From Isoetes taiwanensis (taxonomy: Eukaryota > Streptophyta > Lycopodiopsida > Isoetales > Isoetaceae), in assembly GCA_021234155.1 (NCBI GenBank), contig JAJEKV010000004.1, positions 17,917,310-17,981,309 of the forward strand: 64,000 nt of DNA, in the 5' to 3' direction. Below, in pieces: positions 23,874 through 35,961 of the stretch. Numbering within the stretch: position 1 is the stretch's first letter; the number at the start of each line of letters is the position of its first letter. The notes under the pieces are model-generated. The model was not told where the DNA came from. It made no database searches and saw only the letters and a list, made by a program, of their open reading frames with translations. The position numbers and the translations under genes are program-made.

Positions 23874-24278
23874 TCAAAGTCTTTTATCGATCCCATATAT
23901 ATCCTTACTATCATCTTCATCATCTTCATCACTGTCAAGAGCTTGACACTCTTTTTCCAACTTCCATGATACCTCAAATTGTTCAGCATTGTTAAGTTTA
24001 TTGATTAAGGTGCGATACACAAATGCATTAGGCGGGCTTTCAGAGCATTTCATCTTTTCAAAGATTTCTAAAAACATAGGGAAGTTTCTTTGTTTGATGC
24101 ACCACTCCATAATCTCTATATATACAATCATCTGCATACTTAATCCTTCAGCCTTCATTTCCTCCAACAATTTGTGGACTTCTTCGTATCGGCCATTTCT
24201 ACAAAAAGCATTAATCATGTCACGGTAAAAGGGCACGTCTGGCTTGTACCACACCTCTTTTCGTGCATAATTAAAAAC
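23874..24278 (-). CDS. PPR protein, 3'-terminal exon
   Basis: On the minus strand, ATTTCAG at 24285-24279 is a splice acceptor, and the exon reads VFNYARKEVWYKPDVPFYRD through to a stop at 23874. It contains two to three degenerate pentatricopeptide repeats: YRDMINAFCRNGRYEEVHKL, then the unit beginning MIVYIEIMEWCIK, then NAFVYRTLINKL. It ends in an acidic tail (DSDEDDEDD). The R-K-E-x-W-Y-K-P-D signature followed by a short PPR array resembles the small organellar PPR proteins related to THA8 and At1g62350, RNA-binding proteins linked to organelle intron splicing. The exon starts in phase 0. No lesion is visible, so the gene may be live if its 5' exons exist. Confidence 0.7.
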   Translation of the reverse strand, partial: VFNYARKEVWYKPDVPFYRDMINAFCRNGRYEEVHKLLEEMKAEGLSMQMIVYIEIMEWCIKQRNFPMFLEIFEKMKCSESPPNAFVYRTLINKLNNAEQFEVSWKLEKECQALDSDEDDEDDSKDIYGIDKRL

Positions 24279-24976
24279 CTGAAATTAAATGGAATATTTA
24301 GCAGCACAAACTCAGTTCTAAATGCATTTCTTTGAAGGAAAGAAACAGATTAGAGAAGAGAAGGCAAGACTCCAAAGCACACCATCATGTCGTCCAGGAT
24401 AACAACTGCCACTACAGAGATAGAGTAACTCTATAACAATTTAAAGAATGGGAGGGATCAAATAGATCATTTGGTATCTATAGGTCACTTCTGAAAATAT
24501 TCCCATAAACTGAAATTAAATTTTAGGGTTGCTGCTATTCTGCACTCCACCTCTTCCATGTAAAAATTTGCTAAAGCTAAAGATTCGGGTCATTGTGCCT
24601 AAAGAGAAGTACCTGTTAACAGGAACATGATCTATTCAACCAATCATTTATATTGTAGGAAAGAGATTATATTTTGGCTTGTCAATCTAAACTATACCTC
24701 TACTACCCTGCATAAAGATAAACAGTTCACAGGATGAAGATTCGCCTAAGCAATGACAATAAAAAATTAAGAAGCACAGGAAGTAACAGGCTTGAAAACA
24801 AATGTGCTTTATACCCTTCTTGAAATGGATTGTGAGATATGGCACTCTTGCGACTCCATTATCGTCGGAAAGGGATTCATATCATTCACTGGCCCCAATG
24901 ATGCAATGTGTGACCAGTTCCTGGGTTTTAAGTTTGTGGGAGTATCTGTTACTGAAGGTTTCCCCCCCTTTCTGAA

Positions 24977-27225
24977 GTGAATATCCATTGCCAGGGATGC
25001 TTGCAGCTGTCGAAACCGGGGATGCTCGTGAGATGGAACAATGACCTCGTCCGTGTTGGCGGAATGAAGGTCTCAGAGATATTGACCGCGGCACCGCAAC
25101 AGGAAGCAGATATAGTGTCCAGCCAGGGCAGCTCAGAGCATCAGAAGCACCCAAATTATGAGAAACGACATTACACTTTTCATTCCCGACAGCCCAGGAA
25201 GGTTGTAAGGCCACCAAAGCTTATTCGTCTCATCACTCAGAATGCTATCCTCAGTTACAGGAGGACCTTGTGCTGCAAGAATAGGTGTTGCGTCAAGTTC
25301 TCTACGAATCAAGTTGTTAACATGCGAAAGGAATTCCTTGCCATGAAATCTAGTGATAGGGTTACTTTTGTTTATGACATGTTCGGCAACAACATGAAAT
25401 GTCGAAGAGTGGGACGACTAGTGCTGCAAGGGAATCTCGTTTGCGAGAGGGCGTGGTACCTTGGTCTCGGGATCTCAAAGTGGGCATATCTGAAGTGGAA
25501 GGCCCAATTCCTTGAGGGTGCACGCAAGGCCGAACATGGTAACTGTGGCACCATGAAGCCTTGTTCCTCGACATTGGCATGTGAGGCCGTGTTTTCCATG
25601 TTTGTGAGGGAAAACTGTGAATCTTTGCCCCACCGCAGCAGGAGAAACGAGGAGTCGATAAGAGAGAACGTCAGGAAGTTGCCTGCAATGTTTACGAAGT
25701 CCAGCATTCTAGAAGAGAATGCAGAGGTTGTGGCATTGACTGGCAAGAAGGTATCACCGACTGGTTTTCATAGAACGTGGAGGCGGAGCTTCCCGGATGT
25801 CAGTATCGCAAAGAAAATTGCATTCTCCAAATGCGATACGTGCGAGGTGATCCATACAAAGTTACTGAAGACCAAGGATGAAGGAGAGAGGAGGATGCTA
25901 CATGATCAAAGAAGAGCGCATAGACTAGAGCAGGCCTCGTGTCGCACACAGTACTGGTCGTGGAGATTATACTCCCACAGGTATCCCGGCCAAAATCTTT
26001 GTATTATTCACGACAAAATGGATCAAGCGAAAACAATGATTCCGAAATTGCAACAATCTGTGAAGTCTCTCTGGAGACTTGACAAGCTCAAAACGTCATT
26101 GACTGGTGCACTGACTCATGGTCATGGAAATGGAAGCTATGGAAACTTTGCCCTAGACTTATGGCCAGATGACTCTAACTTCCATGTAGGTTCTTTGAAT
26201 AGCATCTTGAAGAGATTAGAGATGGTGCACGAGTATGCAGGAGGCCACCTGTCAGTGCCTGAATCATCTGCTCCAAAATGGGTGTCCTCCTTGCGAGACA
26301 CCACGGCCTTGGAGCCAAAGTTGTCACTATCCAATAGCAGCATACCTGCTAATTTGCCACAGACAGAGGGACCATCATTGAAGCCTCTGCCCAAGATACT
26401 TTATTTGCGGTGGACAACGATCCGACGTAACAAGAATAGGTATGTCTTCTCCTATCTTTCTTACCTAGTATATCTGGGTGTGTTTGAAGAGATTGAGCTA
26501 GGGTTCATGATGCCGGTCATACACATGATGATATCAATGCCTTGTTTGGTAACTTCTCCACATCTTTAAAGAAGGCCGAGGTGCTCACAATGCCAGAACT
26601 ACAAATGCAACTTGAATACACTTGTGCCCTATGTTGTTGACAAAGTTCCGGATTGGAAGGGTTTTATAGAAGGCTACATACCAGACGGGGATGATAGATT
26701 GACAGGTCACACCATCCCTTTAACTTTCAGATTCGCTATGAATGGTGATTGGCCAGTCATGTATTACAAAACTCGACCCACTTACGTGGATTGGTTGCCT
26801 GCTGGTGGAATAAAGATGTGGAAAGAAAAAGACGACGGGAAGCCCATGATGCCAGTTGGATATCCTAAGCTGCTTCCTCCCAAGAAATCGGTGAAGGACC
26901 TTGGCCTGCTGCGAAACAGTATCCACAAGCATATATTGCATTGGGTTGCTTGTTCAACCAGTAACAAAGGTGTTCCGAAAATGCCCAAGTACTGCGGCGG
27001 TTCCGCCCACGATTGAATATTGGATGAAACTCTTGCAAGAACTGTGGAACATCAGCAGTGACGAAGGCACTTATTATGACTTCTGGCAACGTACTAGGCA
27101 AGCGTGAGCTCCACCTGATGTAGCTGTAGTGGTGGAGCCCATTGCTACTATCATTCCTCCTTATGTTGGTTCGTGGAAGTACAAACCTATACCGGAATTC
27201 AATCCATACAAAGATTTGAGGAAAG
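24977..27225 (+). pseudogene. transposase-like gene (DUF7869-type, as I recall the family name), decayed
   Basis: A 530-codon frame (24977-26569) and shorter frames after it form one broken gene. Recognisable parts: a cysteine cluster (CCKNRCC, about residue 98), the zinc-ligand-like FSKCDTCEVIHTKL, an acidic strand (IIHDKMDQAK), then LTGALTHGHG, NKNRYVFSYLSYLVYLGVFE and, in another frame at 26515-26532, GHTHDD. This order is typical of large DDE-like transposase proteins that I associate with non-seed plants. The expected acidic D-N motif just before NKNRYVF lies out of frame near 26410, and GHTHDD is one frame away from the main frame. The C-terminal part (26612-27107) switches frames again. 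The main frame opens with GTG. It cannot encode a full enzyme now. Confidence 0.7.
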
Positions 27226-27362
27226 GTATGTTTGTTATGGCACGCCCTCACTCATTACCACTACTGTTTAACAGTTGGCTACAAAAATAATGCAACCTCG
27301 TATATTTGCACAAGCCCAAAGCTCAAAAACTCAGAAATAGGAAAGCTAAGTAATTTGCAAAC

Positions 27363-27492
27363 CTGTTTGGAAGCATTTTGCACTTCATCCTTTTGTCTTG
27401 TATTGTCTTCCTTTGCCTTGAAAGCATTCACCAGCTTGGCATCATATATAAGACATGCCTTAGGCATTGCAGAACCATCGGATAGAACCTGG
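27363..27492 (-). other. possible upstream exon of the PPR gene
   Basis: On the minus strand, TTGTTACAG precedes 27492 and CAG|GTTTGC follows at 27363. The 130-nt exon has one leading base, then reads QVLSDGSAMPKACLIYDAKL and NAFKAKEDNTRQKDEVQN, and ends in phase 0, matching the phase-0 start of the PPR exon at 24278. Related PPR proteins usually have about 25 more residues between these two parts, so another exon may be missing or unseen. Joining them is inference. Confidence 0.4.
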
Positions 27493-27499
27493 CTGTAAC

Positions 27500-28200
27500 A
27501 AGTGATTTCAAGAATATTAAGCCATCATAATATCTTTTGTTTGCAACAATCCATAATATGCCTAGCTGATCTGTGCGTTAGCTTTAATCCATAATATTAA
27601 GAAAGATAAGCTCTACTTCATGTGCTTCTTCCACTGATGGAATGAAATCTTGGTGTATTTTCTAAAAGCGCCAAAGATTCACATAGATAATTTTTTCCAT
27701 CTTGCACAAACACCAACGATCTTCTTCATGTTATGCATTGTAGCAAACCTTTATGTTAAAAGGCCCCTTTTGACAATTTTTGACATAGTCGAAGAGAAAG
27801 AACCCATTCCTGCTTGACCCGCCAATTCCAAAATTAGTTTGAAAAGACGCACTCAAAGTGACTTCATAAAGAAGAATGAAGAAAACGCTTTTAAAATAAA
27901 AGAGCATGCATCATCCGGATAAATGCAAGCTCATATATTCCTATCTAACTAAAGCCAACTACTATTACATCTTTGCCTGTATTCTCTCAAGCTTCTAATG
28001 CCCAATACTACAGTATTATGAATACATTCACAGATCAAGGGGAATTCTAGTTTGTGTCAATTCATTTTCTAATCACGAATTGAGCATATCTTCATTAATT
28101 TATTTCAGTTGCAAAATCTCGCAGTACATGTCTAGTCAGCACAAGCATGGATAAAAATCTCAAGCTCATCCTTCCTATATAAAGCAGTGTCCTATTTTTG
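27500..28200. other. no assignable gene
   Basis: AT-rich, without long open frames. It could be intron or 5' flank of the PPR gene on the minus strand; no exon is recognised. Confidence 0.4.
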
Positions 28201-28230
28201 TTCTCACCTATTTTCTTCCTTAAAAATTAC

Positions 28231-28890
28231 CACAACATGACACATGTGTGGACTCATTTATTGCGGGCATTTATGGCGGACAATCATGACACCTATATAA
28301 TCATTTTTTTTGTTCTCACACATTACTTGGACGAGACACGTATAGATGCTTATTTATTAGGGAGGATTGTGTGACGTCGACATCTCATTTATTACAGAAG
28401 ATTGTGGACTCATTTATTGCGGCCATTTATGGCGGACAATCATGACACCTATATAATCATTTTTTTTGTTCTCACACATTACTTGGACGAGACACGTATA
28501 CATGCTTATTTAGGGAGGATTGCGTGACGTCGACGTCTCATTTATTACAGAAGATTTTGTGACGTCGCCCTTTAGACATTAAATGAAGCCCATGGACTGA
28601 TTTATTGCAGAAGATTTACACGCCTTGAAAATTACCGCAACATGACACATATATAGACTCATCCATTGCAGGCATTTATGGCAGACAATCATGACACCTA
28701 TATAATCATTTTTTTGTTCTTACACAGTTTCTATTTTCAAAATTACTTGGACGAGACGTATATACATGCTTATTTATTAGGGAGGATTTCGTGACGTTGA
28801 CACCTCATTTATTACAGAAGATTTTGTGACGTCGACCTTTAGGCATTAAATGAGGCCAATGGACTGATTTATTACAAAAGATTTACACAC
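28231..28890 (+). repeat. complex tandem repeat with TGACGTC motifs
   Basis: Three copies of a unit with ATTTATGGC(G/A)GACAATCATG and CACCTATATAATCATT start at about 28231, 28398 and 28638. Each is followed by ATTACTTGGACGAGACACGT and most by GTGACGTCGAC. A second sub-unit (CATTAAATGA(A/G)GCC...GGACTGATTTATT) occurs twice. The repeated TGACGTC palindrome is a bZIP-type core, but the repeats look like decaying tandem DNA rather than a promoter. Confidence 0.75.
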
Positions 28891-28894
28891 CATG

Positions 28895-30636
28895 CCACTG
28901 CCAGGATCTGAAAGCCCTGTTTCCTTCATGGTTTCTCTTCTTGGGAGTGATTTCGCAAAATCCCAGCTGTTCTACTTAATTCAAACAAAAGATATTGTCT
29001 TTCAGAATTGACAGCAGTATTTTGAAATGGATTCGACTTGGATTTAGTACAGATTTAGTTGGATCTAGCTTGGATCAAAGCAGAACTGCCATGCTGTAAA
29101 TTGTTTTGTGCAAATCTAAGCTTAAAATTGAAGCATTTCAAGGTTGATCCTTCAGGCGGATCTGGCTACAATTGCCAGCTTGGCGACGCACTGGAGTTCG
29201 CTTTGCCGGCTGGCGACGCAATGGCGATTTACTGCATCAAACACCTTCCGGTTAGAAGAGCCAGAGCAAGCAAAAATAGCAATCTGTGATACAATTCGGC
29301 ACCCTATAGTTGCTTCGTACACCAGCATAGGCATGAGCAATGCAATTACTTTAACTTTCACATGTCTAAAACTGGCATTGTTTCAACTTAACAATATTCA
29401 GTGGAGAGAAATGTTCACGGCGGCCTTGGCAGCCGCGATAAATTTCTTGTAGATACTAAGTGTGAAGCCATATAATCTTTCATTTTTTTAGGATATACTA
29501 CATGGTAAATATAAGTTTTCACGAACATTAGGACATGCAAGCACTTAAACAGATGTTGAGGATTGACATCATCCATTTCATGGAACATAAAAAATGACAT
29601 GCACTATTGTAAAATGGCTATCAATTTAATTAACTTGATGTGGACAATGGATATAATTTTCACTGCAATAAATAAATTGATTGATTTCAAGATGGCAATA
29701 CAATGCTTTCATAATATGAATAAGTTTACCAAACAAGCCATTTCTTTAGCTACTTTTGAAGGATAAGAAGCTAAACCTCAAGAAGATCTGGTAGCTTAGT
29801 AGCTTGGTTAGTTAGGACAGTTAGAATGACCCGACAATTGAAGAATGTTCTGATGATTAACATCCCGAAAAGTTTCAGTCTATGATGCTGAGATGCATAT
29901 TTGCAAGTTCTTAACAATTATGTTACATTGTAGATCTTTAGAACACATAGAGCAACTTTAGCCCCACACAGAAGTTGTAGCAGCAAATGTAAATTTCATG
30001 AAAATTACACATGAAAAGAATATTTGTACAATCTTGAGTGATCATTCTTTAAAACTCATCGTCTATGTTCCAATCATGTGAAGGAAGGATCAACTTCTGC
30101 ATAATAATATTCTTGTTAAGTGTCCTGCTTTTCTAGTCATGTGTGCATGGATAAACAACAATCTGCCCATGATGAAATGGCCTAGGAAACATGCCACATT
30201 CCATCCCATAGGCTGATTGGTCTCTGTGGAGGATAAAAACTCTATTCTATTCTGTTAAAATTTAAGGGAATGACATAGATACACTCTCATCCAATCACGA
30301 TAAATTTTCGAGAGCAGATTATGGTGGCATTGACAGAATGCTCAGAGCAGCATTGAATCTGGCCAAGTGGCAAAGCTCATTTATATTTGGACTATCTCAT
30401 TGCATTAGGAAGGTCCTAGCTGAATCACCTATATAGGGCAAATGGTTCACCAATTCAAATTGATAGCAAACAAAAGAGAATTTGAATTTCAAAGGAAGTT
30501 GCACATCTTAGAAAGCTCAATAAGATGTGGAATTGCTTGATTCCTTTCAAATTGCATAAGGTTGGAGATGTAACCCCCATGATACATCATAATGAGAAGC
30601 AGAAATAGAGCTGCGGTTGTGGTTACGAAGAACAAA
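28895..30636. other. no assignable gene
   Basis: Short frames at 29059-29452 overlap in different frames and strands. The minus frame 29343-29152, beginning MPMLVYEATIGC, is rich in Ser, Arg and Ala and could be a transit-peptide exon for the PPR gene, but splice sites linking it are not clear. Confidence 0.35.
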
Positions 30637-30639
30637 TAA

Positions 30640-30837
30640 GGGTGCTTTCCCATGGCCCTCCGACCTCAAGGTTTTCTTGAGGTTCAGATCAAAGGCGTGC
30701 AGGTTCCCGTGGGCGCCTCAACCTCAAAGACTTAGGTTTTTGACCTGAATCAAAAGTAATCACCAAGCATTTCCCAGCGCGCAGGTTTTTGACCTGGACC
30801 CAAATTTTCAGGTTGCCAATCCCATGGGAAAGCATCC
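30640..30837. mobile_element. Tourist-like MITE
   Basis: A 198-bp element with terminal inverted repeats GGGTGCTTTCCCATGG (30640-30655) and its near-exact complement CCATGGGAAAGCATCC (30822-30837). It is flanked on both sides by TAA (30637-30639 and 30838-30840). A 3-bp TAA target duplication with short terminal repeats is the hallmark of PIF/Harbinger-derived Tourist MITEs. Inside it, GGTTTTTGACCTG occurs twice. It has no coding capacity. Confidence 0.8.
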
Positions 30838-30985
30838 TAAAGCTAAGGGGCGACCTAAAAATGACTGGCCATATCAAGTTTGGGCCAGTTTTTGGCATCT
30901 TCTGGGCATATACCGGCTTATACCTGGAATATATTGGAATATACGTAAGCTAAGGGTTTGCCCGGGGCAACCCAAAAATCTGGGT

Positions 30986-31430
30986 ATGGCTTAAGCCATT
31001 TGATCATGATCTACGCGAATAGACGGTGTTCAAAATTTGATGGCCGTTCTGGACCGTCGCCTAGGTTAGAGCAGAAAGATGCTCCACAAAGGTATGGATC
31101 ATCGCTTTAGGAAATCAGGGTTTTTCATAGCTTCTAAATATCGTAGCTCTATTTTAGCCTTAATTAAGATCATATTCAAATCATAGTTCCCGGCATCACA
31201 GGATAATTTCAGTTGGCTGTGGCTTAAGCCATTCGATCATGATCTACCAGAATAGACGGTTTTCAAATTTCGATAGTCGTTCTGGACCGTCGCCTAGGTT
31301 AGATCAGAAGATGCTCCACAAAGGTAAATCCGGGTTTTCTTAGCTCCTATTTATCATAGCTCTATCCCAGCTTTAATTAAGATCATATTCAAGTTCAAAT
31401 TTCCCGGCATCACAGAATAATGACGTCCTG
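30986..31430 (+). repeat. ~230-bp imperfect tandem duplication
   Basis: GGCTTAAGCCATT(T/C)GATCAT starts at 30988 and 31221. Both copies continue with GTTCTGGACCGTCGCCTAGG, GATGCTCCACAAAGGTA and TTAATTAAGATCATATTCAA. The second copy is shorter by small deletions. Confidence 0.85.
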
Positions 31431-32837
31431 GCATTTGAGACGTGATTTACCTTGCCATGGCATTTGTATTTCGGATACTTTAGTATGGACCAGCATTCTA
31501 TTTGCCAGAGTTTACTCTGTAATCTGTGCAAATTGATGTTTAGATGTGGTGTCGTCAGTTCTAGCTGCAAAGGCATGTGCAATGCATTCTTTAGTAAAAA
31601 CCTCTGCATGACATGATTAAAAGTTTTGTCTGATGAACAGGGCCTAAGTGATAATTTATCTGCTCCCAGCCTTATACAGTCTATGGCTTTTAATTTGTTA
31701 ACACAAAGGTGTGCCAGTCTGTATGTCTCTTAAGTGGCTGTATGTCTCTTAAGTTGCCGCATGCCTTCAATGCGTCAAATAAGATGGAACGCTTTGAACT
31801 CAATGCACCAGCATATGGTTATGACTTTTTTACATCAATTACTGCAAGTTGAAGGACCAAAACGTTCCTCTTTGCTTTGATGTTGGGCACTGTCACATTG
31901 TATAATATAGTGTTCTAGTGAGAATTTGGGGTGACTATTTGGGACAACAGTGGTAGTCGATCCACATTTTGATCTAGATACCTTGCTGCTGATGTGTTGC
32001 AGAATCAAAGCTTTTGAAAGAAAATGCAGCATTCTGTATCTCTAATGTGGCTATTCATCTCTCCTTCAGCCTAATATTTCCTTCTTAGCTTCACCTTAGT
32101 CAACTATTATCAGCTCATTATGTTTGCAAACTGATAAAGAGCGTATATCTGCTGGCACAAGATCAATTCTTGGTTCGTTTTTGAAGTTATGACGCTGCAT
32201 ATTGCTTTTAAGTCTCCTATCTTTTCTTGTATTATAGGGTGTGCTTATACTCATCATAATAGGTTACCTCTGCATAGGCATCCTCTAAACTAGTGGCTAG
32301 ACGGAGTATTATAGTTTGGCAGCTCCCCAATTCCAGGCAAACGCATCAGAATATATTTGTCATATTTAGGGATGTGCATTGCTCGGAATAAAAGGATACT
32401 TCTGCGTAGGGATCCTTTAAACTATTAACTAAGCTTCCCAAGTAGTATGGATGCAATAGAATTGACAATTCCTTTTTGGAACAGTTAACTATCCATTTGG
32501 CATTGCTTAATTTGTTTGTTTTAATTATTTTCTTGCTTTAGGCTTAGTGTGATTTAGCTAAACGATGTTGAAAATTAGTTGCGCTGTCCCTTCAAGAAAG
32601 TCTTGTCTCTTCCAATCTTATAAAGTGCATGAGTCTTGTAGCGGACCCTCAGCCTGCCGTAACCTGTTGCGGTCTTGTGCTGCAGTCTTGTCCGCTAACT
32701 TTCTTCGTATTTTGTTTGGCGGGTAATGCGAACTATCTAATTTTTCCTCATTGTAGCTTCCATTTTTAAGATACTTGTTTGAGGATTTCTCATTATGCTT
32801 ATGGATGATACTGCGTTATGCATATGTAGGTTTGCAG
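31431..32837. other. no assignable gene
   Basis: AT-rich sequence with short frames on both strands and no recognisable domain. Confidence 0.45.
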
Positions 32838-32915
32838 GCAGCTCAATTGGGTGGAAAGATTATATTTTAATGGTCTTTATTCTGGTTTAAATGGAAACCT
32901 TGCTGGAGTTCTACC
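32838..32915 (+). other. possible leucine-rich-repeat exon
   Basis: TTTGCAG precedes and GTAAGT follows a 78-nt segment that, after one leading base, reads QLNWVERLYFNGLYSGLNGN and then LAGVLP. The spacing of L, L, N, G and L-P is like one plant extracellular LRR unit, and such repeats are often encoded by ~72-nt exons. No neighbouring LRR exons were found, so this is tentative. Confidence 0.25.
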
Positions 32916-35900
32916 GTAAGTGCTTTGTTGTTTATTTACAAGTTATAAATTTCCATAGGAAACTCTATTTCACTTTGTATCAAGGGCATGACTGCATGAA
33001 GAATCATAATATTTTAGACAACTTATGAAACAAGCAAACAATTGTTAGGACTGCCAAGAACATCCACATTCGCATGAACTTTTGGTGCTTATGACAAGCA
33101 GGTTTGCTAATGCATCACATTGTGCTCGAATTGTTTAAGCATGAATGCAAGGGAAGGAGGCACAAAGGACCATAAGTGGAGTTACTTATGCCCTTTAGAA
33201 CTTGGTAGGAAGTAAAGGATTATAGATGCAAAGGGAATACTATTCCATTAGGGTCCAGAGGGGCATACCAGAGGGGCCTTACATCCTATGTCTGTAGGCA
33301 ATTGAACTTGATTAACTATTTGAGTGTGTGCGAAGCTGACAAGCAGCTGACAAGCAGTATATAACCAAGTTATATAAGTTTAGTATATAACCAAGTTATA
33401 TAAGTTATATACTGACACGCAATCGTGAACTTGTAACACATGCAAAATGACACTTGTAACACATGCAAAAGTAACTACTAGTATTATATGACACATGACA
33501 CAACTATAGCAACACTTCTATGACAATGACAAGTGAGACTAAAGGCATGCCAAACATGACATTTGAGACATTTGACATACATAAGAATAAGAAAAACGAT
33601 AGTAGCACGATAGTAGCATATGACATAATGCATCCCACATTTCAAAATTATATAATTGGTGTCATATGCATTTATTGTTTAAATTACCTTATTTTCACCC
33701 TAAATCAAAAGAAGCTTCACAAAGAAAATCCATCAAAGCAATGGTCGAGGAGTTTTCATCAGATCTATATACCTTTTCCACGAATTATGTCTTCTTTGAG
33801 GTGCATGCTTTAAGGATTCACCTTCATATAATGGTTTACTTTCAACAGAATTTCTTTGCTTTTGGTCTCTTTCTTTGCTTTTCGTCTCTGCAACATCGGA
33901 GGTCTTATTTTATACTAGTCTCCAACAACTTGGTAACCTGTGTGTAAGTTTTGGAGAGTTGTCCATTGAGATAATGACCTATCTTTGTTTTCATTCATAG
34001 TTCATATAGGTAACAATCATAAAAAATAACAAAATAGAAATATTAATCTCTCGTATATACCTTTTCAAAGCCCGCTCTTGCCTCATCAAAGCCTGTATGC
34101 ATCCTTGTTCTTTGTTCCTGGAAAAGCTTTTATATGTGAAAAGGATCTTGCTTCAGAACCTGCCGTTGAACACCGTGTGAAAATGAGATGCACACATTCC
34201 AATAATTATACGGGAAACCCTATTCCATGTTTCTATGGACTCAACAGTGTTCTCCAGCTTTAGAGGTAATCTGATTCGGGTACAATAGTTCTGTACAGCA
34301 ACTAGCTCTTCATTATGGTTTTTAAAAAAATAACTTATGCCCTACCATTCTGCCAATGGATTAAGCAAGAAACGAAATTCTATTCATGTTATATTATCAT
34401 ATGCCTAATTTAGAATCTCTTATTTATGGTCATCTAAACATGTGCATGTTGCAGACATGATACTTATTTTACTAATCTATTAGGCACTTAGTCAATGGAC
34501 GCAGTTCATCATGAGTAACACAAGTTTGTTAAATTTTAAAGACCACCATCATCCTACGTCTTGACAAGGTCTGGCTTGTTTGACAATTACAGATGGAAAT
34601 CACAATCCTGGGTGAAACCAATAGCTATTTCTAACTAGAAAAGGCCAAGAAAGCAACATGAAGGTGTGAAATCGAAAATCTTATTTATCTATTGCAATTT
34701 TTTGGTTAATTCTCCATCCTAGTATATGCCCCTAGAGTTTCTTACCCATAATTTGGCGCTCCATTTTAGACAGATATGGCTGGCTTTAAATTGATAGCAT
34801 TTTAAATAAGGAGCATTGATAGAGTTCATTTTCCTGATTGGATTTTAACTTATTAAAGCAACTCGTCTTACAAATGCATGGCTTTCCTTATTACAGAGAA
34901 GTTATGATAGGACTGTCGAAAGGTGTACTGATAAGTTCTATACGATATGGAGCACAAATTTGGAAGTTGATATAAGTCTCAGACTTCAAACACTGCCTTT
35001 TACATGATGTGATTTAGAGTAGAGCAAACTATTGCTCTTTCCAGTTGCAAGTTGCAGGCAAGTGTTGTTTACTTTATTCAATGCATTTAATAGTTTCATA
35101 TTAAACCCTTTGTTGGCACTAGACTCTGGATTTAGAGAAGTAGTTCACTTTCTATAGCGCATACTATGGCAACAAATTAACATATTGATGCAGACCTCTT
35201 GTATGGGGTATCCTTTTTTCTCCCCTGTTTTTCCTAGCTTCGACTCCAAAACATGTTCTTCTCTTTCATTTGCCAATGTATTTCCTGGTTCTCATTTGGA
35301 GTGTAGTCTTCGCCCTGGTATTTTCTGCATATTACATCTTTCCTGATTATAAAGTTTTTGGATTGGAAGCAATGCATGACTCAAACATTGGTCCCTCTGT
35401 ATAATCAAGTTTGTTCCTCTGAAAATAAGTATTGAATGTTCGTAAGCATTAGAAAGACAACTTTAGACCGTTCATGAAATTTTTAAGCTAGTAGCAACCA
35501 AAATATGTATTGAATGCTTTTTAGGCAACTTATATTGGAGCTGTATTTTATCATAATGTGGAGAATACATTCACATATTGAGCTTTTTCTACCACTTCTG
35601 CAAAGCATAAGTCCTGCATCATTTGGGAGACTGCAATTTTTCCAACTTTGCTGCATTCAATCTGTCAATCCTATCAGGATGAGTAGGGCAGCTATGAGCT
35701 TGTGGTTGAGAAGTTAAATCATTAGTATATCTATCTTCAACGCTTCGCAATATTTACTACCATTGGGTAACTTGTGGATGCAGTGTTGGCAATTAGATTC
35801 AAGTAAAGATATAACAGAACTATTTCTTATTGTTAGATTCTTTACTTGTAGATGGTTTGATAGATTCTTTTGGTTGATTTTGACATACATTTTTTCTACA

Positions 35901-35960
35901 GTTTATAGCTCTTTAACAACATGAAGCATGTATAGCAACATCATGGAATTCACTTAAGCT
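32916..35960. other. no assignable gene
   Basis: AT-rich. Short tandem repeats of ACAAGCAGCTG and TATAACCAAGTTATATAAG lie at 33340-33410. A CAG splice acceptor (TTTTTTCTACAG, ending about 35901) lies 60 bp before the next frame and could end a 5' untranslated intron. Stop codons follow in all three frames, so the next coding frame must start after it. Confidence 0.45.
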
Positions 35961-35961
35961 T

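Noticed and set aside
24977-26569. The 530-codon frame as an intact protein gene
   Set aside because: It starts with GTG, lacks the acidic motif in frame, and the conserved GHTHDD lies in another frame, so it is a relic.
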